Of a DNA stretch of 64,000 nucleotides, positions 46,600 through 55,049 are shown in pieces. Below the pieces are notes generated by a model. The model saw only the letters and a program-made list of their open reading frames with translations, made no database searches and was not told the origin of the DNA. Origin of the DNA: WHTX01 sp038255145. Lineage in GTDB: Bacteria; Actinomycetota; Acidimicrobiia; Acidimicrobiales; CAIXPF01. The position numbers were made by a program, and so were the translations under genes. How positions within the stretch are numbered: position 1 is the first letter of the stretch; each line of letters opens with the position of its first letter. The stretch spans positions 22,582 through 86,581 of the forward strand of contig JBBSLP010000018.1 of the NCBI GenBank assembly GCA_038255145.1, written 5' to 3'.

Positions 46600-47694
46600 G
46601 TGCGCATCGCCTACACGCTCGAGCAGTGCTGGCACCGCGTGCCCGGAGGTACGGCGACCGCGGCCCTGGAGGTGGCCCGCCACCTCGCGGCCCAGCCCGA
46701 TGTGGACGTCGTCGGCGTGGCTGCCCGCCACCCCCAGCCCCCGCAAGCCTCCTGGGCGCCCCCCGTGCCCGTGCGCCACCTGCCCTTGCCCCGGGTGGCC
46801 CTGTACGAGGCCTGGCACGGGTTGCGGGCGCCGGACGTGCAGCGGGTCACGGGACCGGTGGATGTGATCCACGCCACGGGGGTGGCCGTGCCCCCGCGTC
46901 GTGCCCCCCTGGTCGTCACCGTGCACGACCTGGCCTTCCTGGCCGACCCCAGCCGCTACACCCGTCACGGCATGCGCTTCTTCCTGCGGGCCCTGGCCCT
47001 GACCCGCCGCGACGCCGACATCGTGCTGTGTTCGTCCCAAGCCACCCGGCGTGACTGCGAGGGGGCCGGGCTCGACCCGGCCCGGCTGCGGGTGGTGCCC
47101 CTGGGGGTGCGGGGTCGGCCGGCGTCCGCCGAGGCCGTGGCCCGGGTGCGGGCCCGTCACGACCTGACCCGCCCCTACGTGCTGTGGGTGGGCACGGCCG
47201 AGCCCCGCAAGAACCTGCCCGTCGTGGTCGACGCCTTCCGTCGCCTGCACCGCGCCGACCTCGACCTGGTGCTCGTCGGCCCCCCGGGCTGGCACGTCGA
47301 CCTGGCCGAGCTGGTGCGGCCGCTGGGGGAGCGGGCCCGGTTGCTGGGGTTCCTGCCCACCGACGAGCTCGACGCCGTCACCGCGGGGGCCTCGGTGTTC
47401 TGCTACCCCAGCCTCATGGAGGGCTTCGGCCTCCCGGTGGCCGATGCCCTGGTCCAGGGCACCCCCGTGGTGACCTCGATGGGAACGGCCACCGAAGAGG
47501 TCGTCACCGGTGGCGCCGGTCTGGCCGTCGATCCCCACGACCCCGCCGCGGTGGCCGATGCTGTGGCCCAGATCCTGGGGGACGAAGCGCTGGCCGCCTC
47601 CCTGGTCGCCGCCGGTCGCCGTCGGGCCGCCGAGCTGACCTGGGAACGCACGGCCGAGCTCACCCTGTCCGCTTACCACGAGGTGCAAGCATGA
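46600..47694 (+). CDS. GT4 family glycosyltransferase
   Basis: A 364-residue GT-B enzyme. The N-terminus is RIAYTLEQCWHRVPGGTATAA. The donor half has WVGTAEPRKNLPVVVDAF, VGPPGWH and the GT4 motif MEGFGLPVADALVQGTPVV. GTG 46600 is preferred because codons before it read as low-complexity Gly/Pro/Arg; an ATG at 46486 would add 38 such residues. Third gene of the ugd operon. The stop codon lies in an 11-base duplication. Confidence 0.9.
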   Translation: MRIAYTLEQCWHRVPGGTATAALEVARHLAAQPDVDVVGVAARHPQPPQASWAPPVPVRHLPLPRVALYEAWHGLRAPDVQRVTGPVDVIHATGVAVPPRRAPLVVTVHDLAFLADPSRYTRHGMRFFLRALALTRRDADIVLCSSQATRRDCEGAGLDPARLRVVPLGVRGRPASAEAVARVRARHDLTRPYVLWVGTAEPRKNLPVVVDAFRRLHRADLDLVLVGPPGWHVDLAELVRPLGERARLLGFLPTDELDAVTAGASVFCYPSLMEGFGLPVADALVQGTPVVTSMGTATEEVVTGGAGLAVDPHDPAAVADAVAQILGDEALAASLVAAGRRRAAELTWERTAELTLSAYHEVQA

Positions 47695-47707
47695 GGTCAG
47701 CATGAGG
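47688..47707 (+). repeat. 11-bp duplication joining two GT4 genes
   Basis: AGCATGAGG occurs at 47688-47696, where it contains the stop TGA of the first gene, and at 47699-47707, where it supplies the ATG of the second. The duplication effectively created a spaced stop/start from what may have been an ATGA overlap. Confidence 0.7.
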
Positions 47708-48847
47708 ACGGTCCCACTGCGGGTGGCGGTCAACCTGCTGTGGTTGGTGCCCGGCGTCGTCGGCGGCAGTGAGGAGTACCTCGTGCGCTGCCTGGTCGCG
47801 CTGGGCCGGGCCGCCCTGCCTGATCTCGACCTCACGGTCTTCGGCCTCGACAGCCTGCCCGTCGCCCATCCCGAGCTGGCCGCGGCGTTCCCCATGGTGA
47901 CCCTGCGCCTGCCCGGTCGGCTCAAGGCGGCCCGGGTGGCGGCGGAGACCTCGTGGCTGGCGGCCCAGTGCGCCCGGGGCGGCTTCGACGTCGTCCACCA
48001 CGGCGGCGGGGTCGTGCCCCCGTTGGGGCCCGGGCCCCGGGTGCTGACCGTGCACGACACCCAGCCCCTGCAGATGCCCGAGAACTTCTCCCTGGCCAAG
48101 CGACGTTGGCTGGGCACGATGTTGCCGTGGTCGGCCCGCAGGGCCGACGTGGTCGTGGCCTCGACCCGTTGGGTGCTCGACGAGGTCGTGATCCGCTGTG
48201 GCACCGACATCGCCCGTACCGTCCAGGTGCCCCCGTGCCTGGCCGCGCCGGCGGCCACAGCCGTCTCTGACGCCGAGGTGGCGGCGGCCCGGGCCCGCCA
48301 CGGCGTGCCCGGGAGCTACGTCATCTACCCGGCCATCACCTACCCCCACAAGAACCACGGGGTGCTGCTGGACGCCGTGGCCCGGGTGCCCGACCTCCAC
48401 GTGGTGCTGACGGGGGGAGCCGGCCCCGCCGAGGCCGCGGTGGTCGCCCGGGCCGCGCAGCCCGACCTGGCCGGTCGGGTCCACCGCCTGGGCCGCATCC
48501 CCCGGGCCGACCTCGACGCCCTGCTGGCGGGCGCCGCGGCCCTGGCCTTCCCGTCTCGGTACGAGGGCTTCGGCCTGCCCGTGCTCGAGGCCATGGCCGT
48601 GGGTTGTCCCGTGGTCGCGGCCCGGGCCACCGCCCTGCCCGAGGTGGTGGGCGACGGCGGCGTGCTCGTGGACCCCGACGATCCTGCCGCGTGGGCGGCG
48701 ACGCTGGCCCAGGTGGCCACAGATCCCGAGGTCCGGGCGCGGCTGGCCACCGCGGGGCGGGCCCGGGCAGCATCGTTCGACCCCCAGCGCTCGGCGCACG
48801 CGTGGGCCGAGGCCTACCGGTGTGCCGCCGGCGGAGGTCCCTGTTGA
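47702..48847 (+). CDS. GT4 family glycosyltransferase
   Basis: A 381-residue GT-B enzyme. It has VNLLWLVPGVVGGSEEYLVR at the acceptor side, VHHGGGVVPP, TVHDTQPLQMPENFS (rhamnosyl/mannosyltransferase-like), YPAITYPHKNHGVLLDAV and the donor motif YEGFGLPVLEAMAVGCPVV. It starts seven bases after the previous stop and ends in a TTGA overlap with the next gene, so the three glycosyltransferases are co-translated. Sugar specificity cannot be read from the sequence. Confidence 0.92.
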   Translation: MRTVPLRVAVNLLWLVPGVVGGSEEYLVRCLVALGRAALPDLDLTVFGLDSLPVAHPELAAAFPMVTLRLPGRLKAARVAAETSWLAAQCARGGFDVVHHGGGVVPPLGPGPRVLTVHDTQPLQMPENFSLAKRRWLGTMLPWSARRADVVVASTRWVLDEVVIRCGTDIARTVQVPPCLAAPAATAVSDAEVAAARARHGVPGSYVIYPAITYPHKNHGVLLDAVARVPDLHVVLTGGAGPAEAAVVARAAQPDLAGRVHRLGRIPRADLDALLAGAAALAFPSRYEGFGLPVLEAMAVGCPVVAARATALPEVVGDGGVLVDPDDPAAWAATLAQVATDPEVRARLATAGRARAASFDPQRSAHAWAEAYRCAAGGGPC

Positions 48848-50100
48848 ACATCCTCGTGCTGTGCCCGCACTACGCCCCCGACGTCGCGCCCACGGGTGAG
48901 GTCATGACGTCGATCGCCCGGGCCCTGGCCCGCCGGGGTCACCGGCTCGACATCGTCACCGCCCTGCCCTGGTACCAGCACCACCGGGTGGAGGAGGGCT
49001 GGACCGGTCGTCCGCTGCGTCGCGCCGAGGACGAGGTCGGCTCGGTGACCCGGGTGCACCCGTTCCCCACCGACAAGGGCAACGTCCCCGCCCGGGCCCT
49101 GGCCTTCGGGGGCTTCACCGCCCTGGTCACCGGAGCCGCCCTGGCCGACCGCCATCGGCCCGACGTGGTGCTGGCCATGTCGCCCCCGCTGACCCTGGGG
49201 CCGGCTGGCTGGCTGGCGGCCCGGCGCTTCGGGGTGCCCCTGGTGTTCAACGTGCAGGACATCTTCCCCGACGTGGCCGTGGAGCTCGGCGTGTTGCGCA
49301 ACGAGCGGGTGATCGCCGCCGCCTCCCGCCTCGAGCGCTTCGTCTACCGGCGGGCCGACGCGGTGACCGTGCTGTCGGAGGACCTGGCTGACAACGTGCG
49401 GGCCAAGCTGGGCCGGGGCAAGGCTGGCCATGCCGCCAAGGTGCGGGTCATCCCCAACTTCGTGGACACCGAGGCCGTCGGCGTGCTCGACCGCGAGGGC
49501 GACTACCGCCGCGAGTTCGGCCTCGAGGGTCGCACCGTGGTCATGTACGCCGGCAACGTGGGCCTGTCCCAGTCCTTCGACCTCGTCGTGCACGCGGCCC
49601 GCCAGCTCGAGGTCAGTCGGCCCGAGGTGGTCTTCGTCGTCAACGGCGGCGGATCGGCCCTGGCCGACCTGCAGGCGTCCGCCGCCGGCCTGGGCAACGT
49701 GCGCTTCGTGGGCATGCAGCCCCGGGAGCGGCTGGCCCAGGTGCTGGCCGCCGGGGACATCCACCTCATCCCCCTGCGCCGGGGCCTGGCCCGATCCTCG
49801 GTGCCGTCCAAGCTCTACTCCATCCTTGCCGCCGGTCGGCCCGTGCTCGCCGCCGTGGACGAGGGCACCGAGGTGGCCCGCACCGTGGAACGGGCCGACG
49901 CCGGCGTGGCCGTAGGCCCGGACGACCCCCGGGCCTTCCTGACCGGCCTGGAGCGCTTGCTCGATGACCCCGCCGGGCGCGAACGACAGGGAGCGGCGGG
50001 CCGCCGATTCGTGGAAGGGTGGGCCTCGCCCGACGCCGTGGGCCGAGCCTACGCCGAGCTGTTCGAGGAGCTGGTGGCCCGCCGGGCCGCCCGTGGCTGA
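48844..50100 (+). CDS. GT4 family glycosyltransferase (WbuB-like)
   Basis: A 418-residue GT-B enzyme that starts at TTG within the previous stop (TTGA). It has ILVLCPHYAPDVAPTGEVM, NVQDIFPDVAVELGVL and IPNFVDTEAV typical of WbuB-type N-acetylfucosaminyl/quinovosaminyl transferases, then MYAGNVGLSQSFD and SVPSKLYSILAAGRPVLA with a Lys in place of the usual second Glu region. Last gene of the ugd operon. The TTG start is supported by the conserved N-terminus. Confidence 0.9.
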   Translation: MNILVLCPHYAPDVAPTGEVMTSIARALARRGHRLDIVTALPWYQHHRVEEGWTGRPLRRAEDEVGSVTRVHPFPTDKGNVPARALAFGGFTALVTGAALADRHRPDVVLAMSPPLTLGPAGWLAARRFGVPLVFNVQDIFPDVAVELGVLRNERVIAAASRLERFVYRRADAVTVLSEDLADNVRAKLGRGKAGHAAKVRVIPNFVDTEAVGVLDREGDYRREFGLEGRTVVMYAGNVGLSQSFDLVVHAARQLEVSRPEVVFVVNGGGSALADLQASAAGLGNVRFVGMQPRERLAQVLAAGDIHLIPLRRGLARSSVPSKLYSILAAGRPVLAAVDEGTEVARTVERADAGVAVGPDDPRAFLTGLERLLDDPAGRERQGAAGRRFVEGWASPDAVGRAYAELFEELVARRAARG

Positions 50101-50152
50101 CCCCATGGCGGGGCCACGGGATGGGCGCGCCGGCATGGGCGGGGCCCCGGGC

Positions 50153-50158
50153 TAATCT
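50153..50158 (+). promoter_or_regulatory. Leaderless -10 element (TAATCT) for the 50168 gene
   Basis: TAATCT ends nine bases before the ATG at 50168, with no ribosome binding site between. Confidence 0.45.
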
Positions 50159-50167
50159 GCACAGGCC

Positions 50168-50956
50168 ATGCCCCCCTCCTCGTCAACCAAGAAGGTCGCC
50201 AAGGCGGCGCGCTCGTCCGGCCGGCGGACCCGTCCCGGCCAGGGCCGCAGCCTCGGCTACCCCATCGCCATCGCCATGATCGTGCTGCTCGGCACCCTGG
50301 TCATCTTCTTCGGCCGTGATCGCCGGGTCAGCGCGGCGAACGCCCTGCCCCGCCTCGGCGTCGAGCACTGGCACGCCGCGTTCGGCATCTACACGTGCGA
50401 CACCAACCCCGACTCGACGGCCGGTCCCGCCTTCCAGCCCAACGTGACCGACCTGCGCGGCGATGCCCGCGGCGTGCACACCCACGAGGACGGCATCATC
50501 CACATCCACCCGTTCTCGTCGGTGGCCGCGGGCGAGAAGTCCAACCTCGGTGACTTCCTCTACGAGACCAAGGTCGAGGTCACCAACAGCAAGATCGTGC
50601 TCCCGGGCACGAGTGGCACCTTCGAGAACGGCCAGCTCTGCGACGACGGCCAGCCCGGCAAGGTGGTCCTGGCCGAGTGGAAGGACGCCAACGAAGACGT
50701 CCCGCCCAAGCTGATCTACAAGGACATCGCCGGCGCCCGCTTCACCAACGACCGCATGGCCTTCACCCTGGCCTTCGTGCCCGAGGGGACCGAGATCCCT
50801 AAGCCCGACAGCGTGCCCACGCTCGACAACCTGAGCGACGTCGATCCGACGTCGACCACGACGTCGGCGCCCACCGGCGATGGCGCCACGACGACCACGG
50901 CCGTCGGCGACACGACGACGACGGTGGCGGCGACGACCAGCACGTCAGGCGGGTGA
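50168..50956 (+). CDS. Membrane-anchored His-rich extracellular protein
   Basis: A 262-residue protein not tied to a characterised family. A basic N-terminus precedes one membrane helix (residues 32-48). The outer domain has clustered metal-ligand residues: EHWHAAFGIYTCD (H67, H69, C77) and GVHTHEDGIIHIHPF (H104, H106, H112, H114), plus a later CDDGQPG Cys. The arrangement looks like a metal site, though a structural role is possible. From about 210 the chain is Thr/Ser-rich, probably a flexible wall-spanning tail. It lies between two polysaccharide operons. Confidence 0.72.
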   Translation: MPPSSSTKKVAKAARSSGRRTRPGQGRSLGYPIAIAMIVLLGTLVIFFGRDRRVSAANALPRLGVEHWHAAFGIYTCDTNPDSTAGPAFQPNVTDLRGDARGVHTHEDGIIHIHPFSSVAAGEKSNLGDFLYETKVEVTNSKIVLPGTSGTFENGQLCDDGQPGKVVLAEWKDANEDVPPKLIYKDIAGARFTNDRMAFTLAFVPEGTEIPKPDSVPTLDNLSDVDPTSTTTSAPTGDGATTTTAVGDTTTTVAATTSTSGG

Positions 50957-51017
50957 TGGGCCGGTAGTCTCACCGACAGGTCGTGACCTGCCCGTCCCTC
51001 GAGCGTTCCCGGGAGCC

Positions 51018-52022
51018 ATGCGAGCCATCGTCCTCGTCGGGGGTTTCGGAACCCGCCTCCGACCGCTCACCCTGACCCGTCCCAAGCAGATGCTGCCCCT
51101 GCTCGATCGGCCCATGATCGAGTGGGTGGTGGAGCACCTGGCGCTCCACGGCATCGACGAGGTCGTGCTCTCGCTGGGCTACCTGCCCGACGCGTTCCGG
51201 TGGGCGTACCCCGACGACCTGTGCGCCGGGGTGCGCCTGCGCTACGCGGTCGAGGCCGAGCCCCTCGACACCGCCGGCGCCATCCGCTTCGCCGCCCACG
51301 AGGGCCGCTTGGCCGACGAGCGCTTCGTGGTGGTGAACGGTGACTGCATCACCGACGTCGACCTCACGGCCCTCGTCGCCGCCCACGACGCCACGGGGGC
51401 CGAGGCCACCATCCAGCTGGCCCGGGTCGACGACCCGTCCCGCTACGGCGTCGTCCCCATCGACGGGGCGGGCCGGGTGGAGGCCTTCATCGAGAAGCCG
51501 CCTGCGGGCACCGCACCCACCGACTGGATCAACGCCGGTACCTATGTGCTCGAGCCGTCGGTGCTCGAGCGCATCCCCGGCGATCGCCGCGTCTCCATCG
51601 AACGGGAGACGTTCCCCCAGCTCGTGGCCGCGGGTTCGCTGTACGCCGTGCGTGACCAGGGGTACTGGATCGATGCCGGCACACCGGGCTGCTACGTCCA
51701 GGTGCAGCTGGACCTGGCCGCCCGCCTCGGGGACGCCGGCAGCTACCGCCATCCCAGCGCCACCGTGGCCGATGGGGCCACGGTGTCGGGATCCGTGCTC
51801 ATGGCCGGCGCCGTGGTCGGCACCGGGGCCCGGGTCCATGCGTCGGTCCTGCTGCCCGGGGCCCGCATCGGCGAGGGCTCCTCGGTCGTGGACTCCGTGG
51901 TCGGCGAAGGGGCGGTGGTGGCGGCGGACACCCACCTGCTCGAGGGCTCGGTCATCGGTGACGGACAGACGGTGTCGACCGGTGAGCACCGGGGCGTCCG
52001 CCTGCCCGCCGCCTCGGCGTGA
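51018..52022 (+). CDS. Sugar-1-phosphate nucleotidyltransferase (GDP-mannose pyrophosphorylase-like)
   Basis: A 334-residue enzyme. The nucleotidyltransferase domain has LVGGFGTRLRPLTLTRPKQM, VNGDCITDVDL and FIEKPPAGTAP. From about residue 245 a left-handed beta-helix of hexapeptides follows (VSGSVLMAGAVVGTGARV). In actinobacteria this type is usually ManB/GDP-mannose pyrophosphorylase. The gmd and rmd genes nearby need GDP-mannose, which supports that assignment over glucose-1-phosphate. A GGGAG site precedes the ATG, and TAGTCT near 50965 may be the -10. Confidence 0.88.
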   Translation: MRAIVLVGGFGTRLRPLTLTRPKQMLPLLDRPMIEWVVEHLALHGIDEVVLSLGYLPDAFRWAYPDDLCAGVRLRYAVEAEPLDTAGAIRFAAHEGRLADERFVVVNGDCITDVDLTALVAAHDATGAEATIQLARVDDPSRYGVVPIDGAGRVEAFIEKPPAGTAPTDWINAGTYVLEPSVLERIPGDRRVSIERETFPQLVAAGSLYAVRDQGYWIDAGTPGCYVQVQLDLAARLGDAGSYRHPSATVADGATVSGSVLMAGAVVGTGARVHASVLLPGARIGEGSSVVDSVVGEGAVVAADTHLLEGSVIGDGQTVSTGEHRGVRLPAASA

Positions 52023-52102
52023 ATCGCCGGTTGCGGCCGTAGCCTGACGCCCTGCGTGGTCGATTCCACGCCGCGTGATCGATCGTGACGGTGGAGGAAG
52101 CT

Positions 52103-53053
52103 ATGAAGGCGCTCGTGACCGGAGGGGCCGGGTTCATCGGCTCGACCCTGGTGGACCGGCTGCTCGGCGACGGCCACGAGGTGGTGGCCCTCGACAACCT
52201 GGCCACCGGCGGCGTGCACAACCTCGTCGATGCCCGGAGCCACGGAGACCGCTTCGAGTTCATCGAGGCCGACATCCGCGAGCGGGGTGTGGTCGAGCGC
52301 ATCGGCGCCGCCGGTCCCGAGGTCGTCTTCCACCTCGCCGCCCAGGCCGACGTGCGGGTGTCGGTGACCGACACGTTCTACGACGCCATGGTCAACGTGA
52401 TCGGCTCGGTCAACGTGCTCGACGGGGCCCGGGCCGCCGGTGCCCGCAAGGTCGTCTTCGCCTCGTCGGGGGGCACCATCTACGGGGAGCCCGCCCCCGA
52501 GGACCTGCCCGTGAACGAGAGCCACCCCCAGGGCCCGCTCTCCCCCTACGGCGTGGCCAAGAAGGTCGTCACCGACTACCTGCGGGCGTACGAGGCCCTG
52601 CACGGTCTGGAGTGGACGTCCCTGGCCCTGGCCAACGTCTTCGGCCCCCGCCAGGATCCCCACGGCGAGGCCGGCGTCATCGCCATCTTCACCGGCCTGC
52701 TGCTGGCCGACCGCGAGTGCACCATCTTCGGCTCCGGCGAGCAGACCCGGGACTTCGTCTACGTCGACGACGTGGTCGACGCCTTCGCCCGGGCCGCGAC
52801 CCGAGGTGCCGGCCAGCTGTTCAACATCGGCACCGGTGAGGAGACCTCGGTCAACCACCTCTACGACGTGATGGCCTCGGCCGCCGGCGTCGACCGCCAC
52901 GCCCGGCGCGAGGCGGCCCGGGCCGGTGAGCTCGACCGCAACGTGCTCGACAACCGCAAGGCCCGCGCCACCCTCGACTGGGCCCCCCAGATGGGCCTGG
53001 AGTCGGGCATCAAGACCGTCGTCGACTGGTTCCGCGCCCGCGACGCCAGCTGA
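52103..53053 (+). CDS. NAD-dependent epimerase, UDP-glucose 4-epimerase-like
   Basis: A 316-residue extended SDR. It has GGAGFIGSTLVDRLL, HLAAQADVRVSV, SSGGTIYG, the catalytic YGVAKK and ANVFGPRQDP. Such proteins are GalE-type epimerases acting on UDP-glucose, UDP-N-acetylglucosamine or their uronates. An excellent GGAGG lies seven bases before the ATG at 52103, and TAGCCT near 52040 is a likely -10 with a leader. It follows the nucleotidyltransferase gene but appears separately transcribed. Confidence 0.9.
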   Translation: MKALVTGGAGFIGSTLVDRLLGDGHEVVALDNLATGGVHNLVDARSHGDRFEFIEADIRERGVVERIGAAGPEVVFHLAAQADVRVSVTDTFYDAMVNVIGSVNVLDGARAAGARKVVFASSGGTIYGEPAPEDLPVNESHPQGPLSPYGVAKKVVTDYLRAYEALHGLEWTSLALANVFGPRQDPHGEAGVIAIFTGLLLADRECTIFGSGEQTRDFVYVDDVVDAFARAATRGAGQLFNIGTGEETSVNHLYDVMASAAGVDRHARREAARAGELDRNVLDNRKARATLDWAPQMGLESGIKTVVDWFRARDAS

Positions 53054-53401
53054 TCACCGCCGGTCGAGCCGTTCCGCGAAAGGTGGTGTACCTGGGCGGT
53101 TCACGATCCTTCGCGAAAGGTGGGCTGGCGTCTCGGTGGCCAGATCGGGTGACGCAACACGGTTCGCCCGGCGCTCAGCGTGCGCTGTCGGTGTCGACCA
53201 CCGCCGACCAGGTCAGGCCCTATTCATCGCCATCTGCGCCCGGGGCGGCTGTCCGGTCACCCTGCGTCGGTCAGCGCCGGCCGCACCTGGCACCGGGGTC
53301 GCATCACACCGAGCGCCCCTTCATCAGCAGCAGTTGAGCCCAGCAGCCACGGAACCAGACCCCCGCCGCCCCGGTCCCCTGCCGACGCACGGGCCGGGCC
53401 G
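53054..53401. other. Intergenic stretch between galE-like gene and cofE
   Basis: About 350 bases between two gene ends, with no supportable gene. CGCGAAAGGTGG occurs twice in direct orientation (53075-53086 and 53112-53123), 37 bases apart. The segment 53316-53351 resembles 8707-8742. It is less GC-rich than the coding flanks. Confidence 0.45.
53075..53123 (+). repeat. Direct repeat CGCGAAAGGTGG, period 37 bp
   Basis: Two exact 12-base copies at 53075-53086 and 53112-53123 in an otherwise empty gap. They are not inverted, so a simple terminator is unlikely. They could be protein-binding sites or a duplication remnant. Confidence 0.6.
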
Positions 53402-54115
53402 TCAGCGGAAGAGGTCTTCGGAGGGGTTGCGGACGATGTGCTCGTGGACCGAGCCTTCGCCCAGCCAGGCCCGGTCGACGCCGCGCACCACGGCGACGGC
53501 GATGCCCGTGGCCTTGCCCATGACCATCTCGGCCGCGCTGGCCAGTTCGTCGACCACGCACACCTCGGTGACGTGCAGGACCCGGCCCTTGGAGTCCTCG
53601 GTGCCCCGCAGGTCGACGATGGGCTGGATGCCGGCACAGCCGATGGCCACGTCGGTCAGGCCTCGGCGCCAGGGTCTGCCGAAGGTGTCCGAGATGATGA
53701 CGGCGCAGTTGACCCCGCCCCGGTGGCGCAGCCCGTCACGGATGCGCCGGGCCGAGCGGTCCGAGTCGTCGGGCAGCAGGGCGGCGTAGCCCCGGTCCAC
53801 GTTGGACAGGTCGATGCCGGCGTTGGCGCACACGAAGCCGTGCTTGGTCTCGGACACGATGAGGTCACCACGGCGGCGCAGGATGCGCACCGACTCCGCC
53901 TCGACCAGGGGCTTGTGCGACAGCGGATCGTCGGGGTCGATGGGCACGAGCTTGTCCTCGGCCTTGGACACCACCTTCTGGGTGACGACGAGGACGTCAC
54001 CGTCGAACAGCGGCCGCTCTTCGCGCACCGCGGCCTCGTGGATGAACCCGGCCAGGTCGTCACCGGGCCGGATCTCGGGGATGGTCTCGAGGGGGAAGAT
54101 CCGCAGCTCGTTCAC
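53402..54115 (-). CDS. cofE: Coenzyme F420-0:L-glutamate ligase, single domain
   Basis: Adds glutamate residues to F420-0 using GTP. The 237-residue protein has GDVLVVTQKVVSKAEDKLV, SETKHGFVCANAGIDLSNVD and ISDTFGRPWRRGLTDVAIG, all typical of CofE. It ends where the archaeal-type CofE ends. The C-terminal nitroreductase-like domain of mycobacterial FbiB, which reduces dehydro-F420, is absent. The GTG start overlaps the cofD stop (GTGA), so the pair is co-translated. Confidence 0.95.
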   Translation of the reverse strand: MNELRIFPLETIPEIRPGDDLAGFIHEAAVREERPLFDGDVLVVTQKVVSKAEDKLVPIDPDDPLSHKPLVEAESVRILRRRGDLIVSETKHGFVCANAGIDLSNVDRGYAALLPDDSDRSARRIRDGLRHRGGVNCAVIISDTFGRPWRRGLTDVAIGCAGIQPIVDLRGTEDSKGRVLHVTEVCVVDELASAAEMVMGKATGIAVAVVRGVDRAWLGEGSVHEHIVRNPSEDLFR

Positions 54116-55041
54116 CGTGCCAGCGCTCCGATCACCGTGTCCGCCACCTGGGCGGCGGTGGCCGGGTCCCTCATGATGGTCGGGGCGACGACGCAGCGCA
54201 CACCCTCGGCCTCCACGGCAGCGGCCAGGTCGGCGTCGACCTCGTCGATGACCAGCACCGAGCACAGGTCGCGGTAGAGGCGGGCCACCCCCACCACCGA
54301 GGACTCGTGGCCGAGCTCGACGAGCATGCGGGCCGCCGGGCCCTTCAACGCCGCGCCGCCGACGATGGGGGACACGGCCACGCAGCGGTCCCGGGCCCCT
54401 TCCACCGCGGCCCGCACCCCGGGCACGGCCAACACCGGGCCGATGGAGACGATGGGGTTGGAGGGGGCGATGACCAGGACCTCACAGGCGGCGATGGCGC
54501 CGAGCACCCCGGGAGCGGGGCTGGCGTCCCCGGCGCCGGCGATGCGCACCCCGGACACGGCCACCTCGTGGTGGAGGCGCACGAAGTAGTCCTGGAAGTC
54601 GATCTCGCCACCCTCGGCCAGCTGCACCACGGTGGCCAGGCGGTCATCGGTCACGGGCAGGACGTTGACCCCGATGCCCCAGGCCCGGGTGATCTCGGCG
54701 GTCACCTCGCTGAGGGTGGCCCCCTCGCTGTGGCGCTGGGTGCGGTACAGGTGGGTGGCCAGGTCCTGGTCGCCGAGGCGGAACCAGGACTCGCCGCCGT
54801 AGCGCTCGAGGGCGGTCATGGCCGCCCACGTCTCCCCGACCAGGCCCCAGCCCGTCTCCGGGTTGACCGCCCCGGCCAGGGTGTAGGTGACGGTGTCGAG
54901 GTCGGGGGAGATGCGCAGGCCGTGGAGGACGAAGTCGTCGGCTACGTTGACCAGGGCCACCAGGTCGGCCGGCGGCCGCACCTGCTGCAGGCCGGCGATG
55001 AACTTCGCCGCCCCGACCCCTCCGGCGAGGATGGTGATCAC
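54112..55041 (-). CDS. cofD: 2-phospholactate (or phosphoenolpyruvyl) transferase of F420 biosynthesis
   Basis: Transfers a lactyl or enolpyruvyl phosphate unit to Fo, making (dehydro-)F420-0. The 309-residue protein has ILAGGVGAAKFIAGL at its N-terminus, TPR-like VADDFVLHGLRISPDLD, IAPSNPIVSIGP and PIVGGAALKGPAARM. GTG 55041 is fixed by the conserved N-terminus. It starts eight bases after the gmd stop, suggesting read-through from gmd into the F420 genes. In actinobacteria the family member is called FbiA. Confidence 0.95.
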   Translation of the reverse strand: MITILAGGVGAAKFIAGLQQVRPPADLVALVNVADDFVLHGLRISPDLDTVTYTLAGAVNPETGWGLVGETWAAMTALERYGGESWFRLGDQDLATHLYRTQRHSEGATLSEVTAEITRAWGIGVNVLPVTDDRLATVVQLAEGGEIDFQDYFVRLHHEVAVSGVRIAGAGDASPAPGVLGAIAACEVLVIAPSNPIVSIGPVLAVPGVRAAVEGARDRCVAVSPIVGGAALKGPAARMLVELGHESSVVGVARLYRDLCSVLVIDEVDADLAAAVEAEGVRCVVAPTIMRDPATAAQVADTVIGALAR

Positions 55042-55049
55042 GGCCGGGC

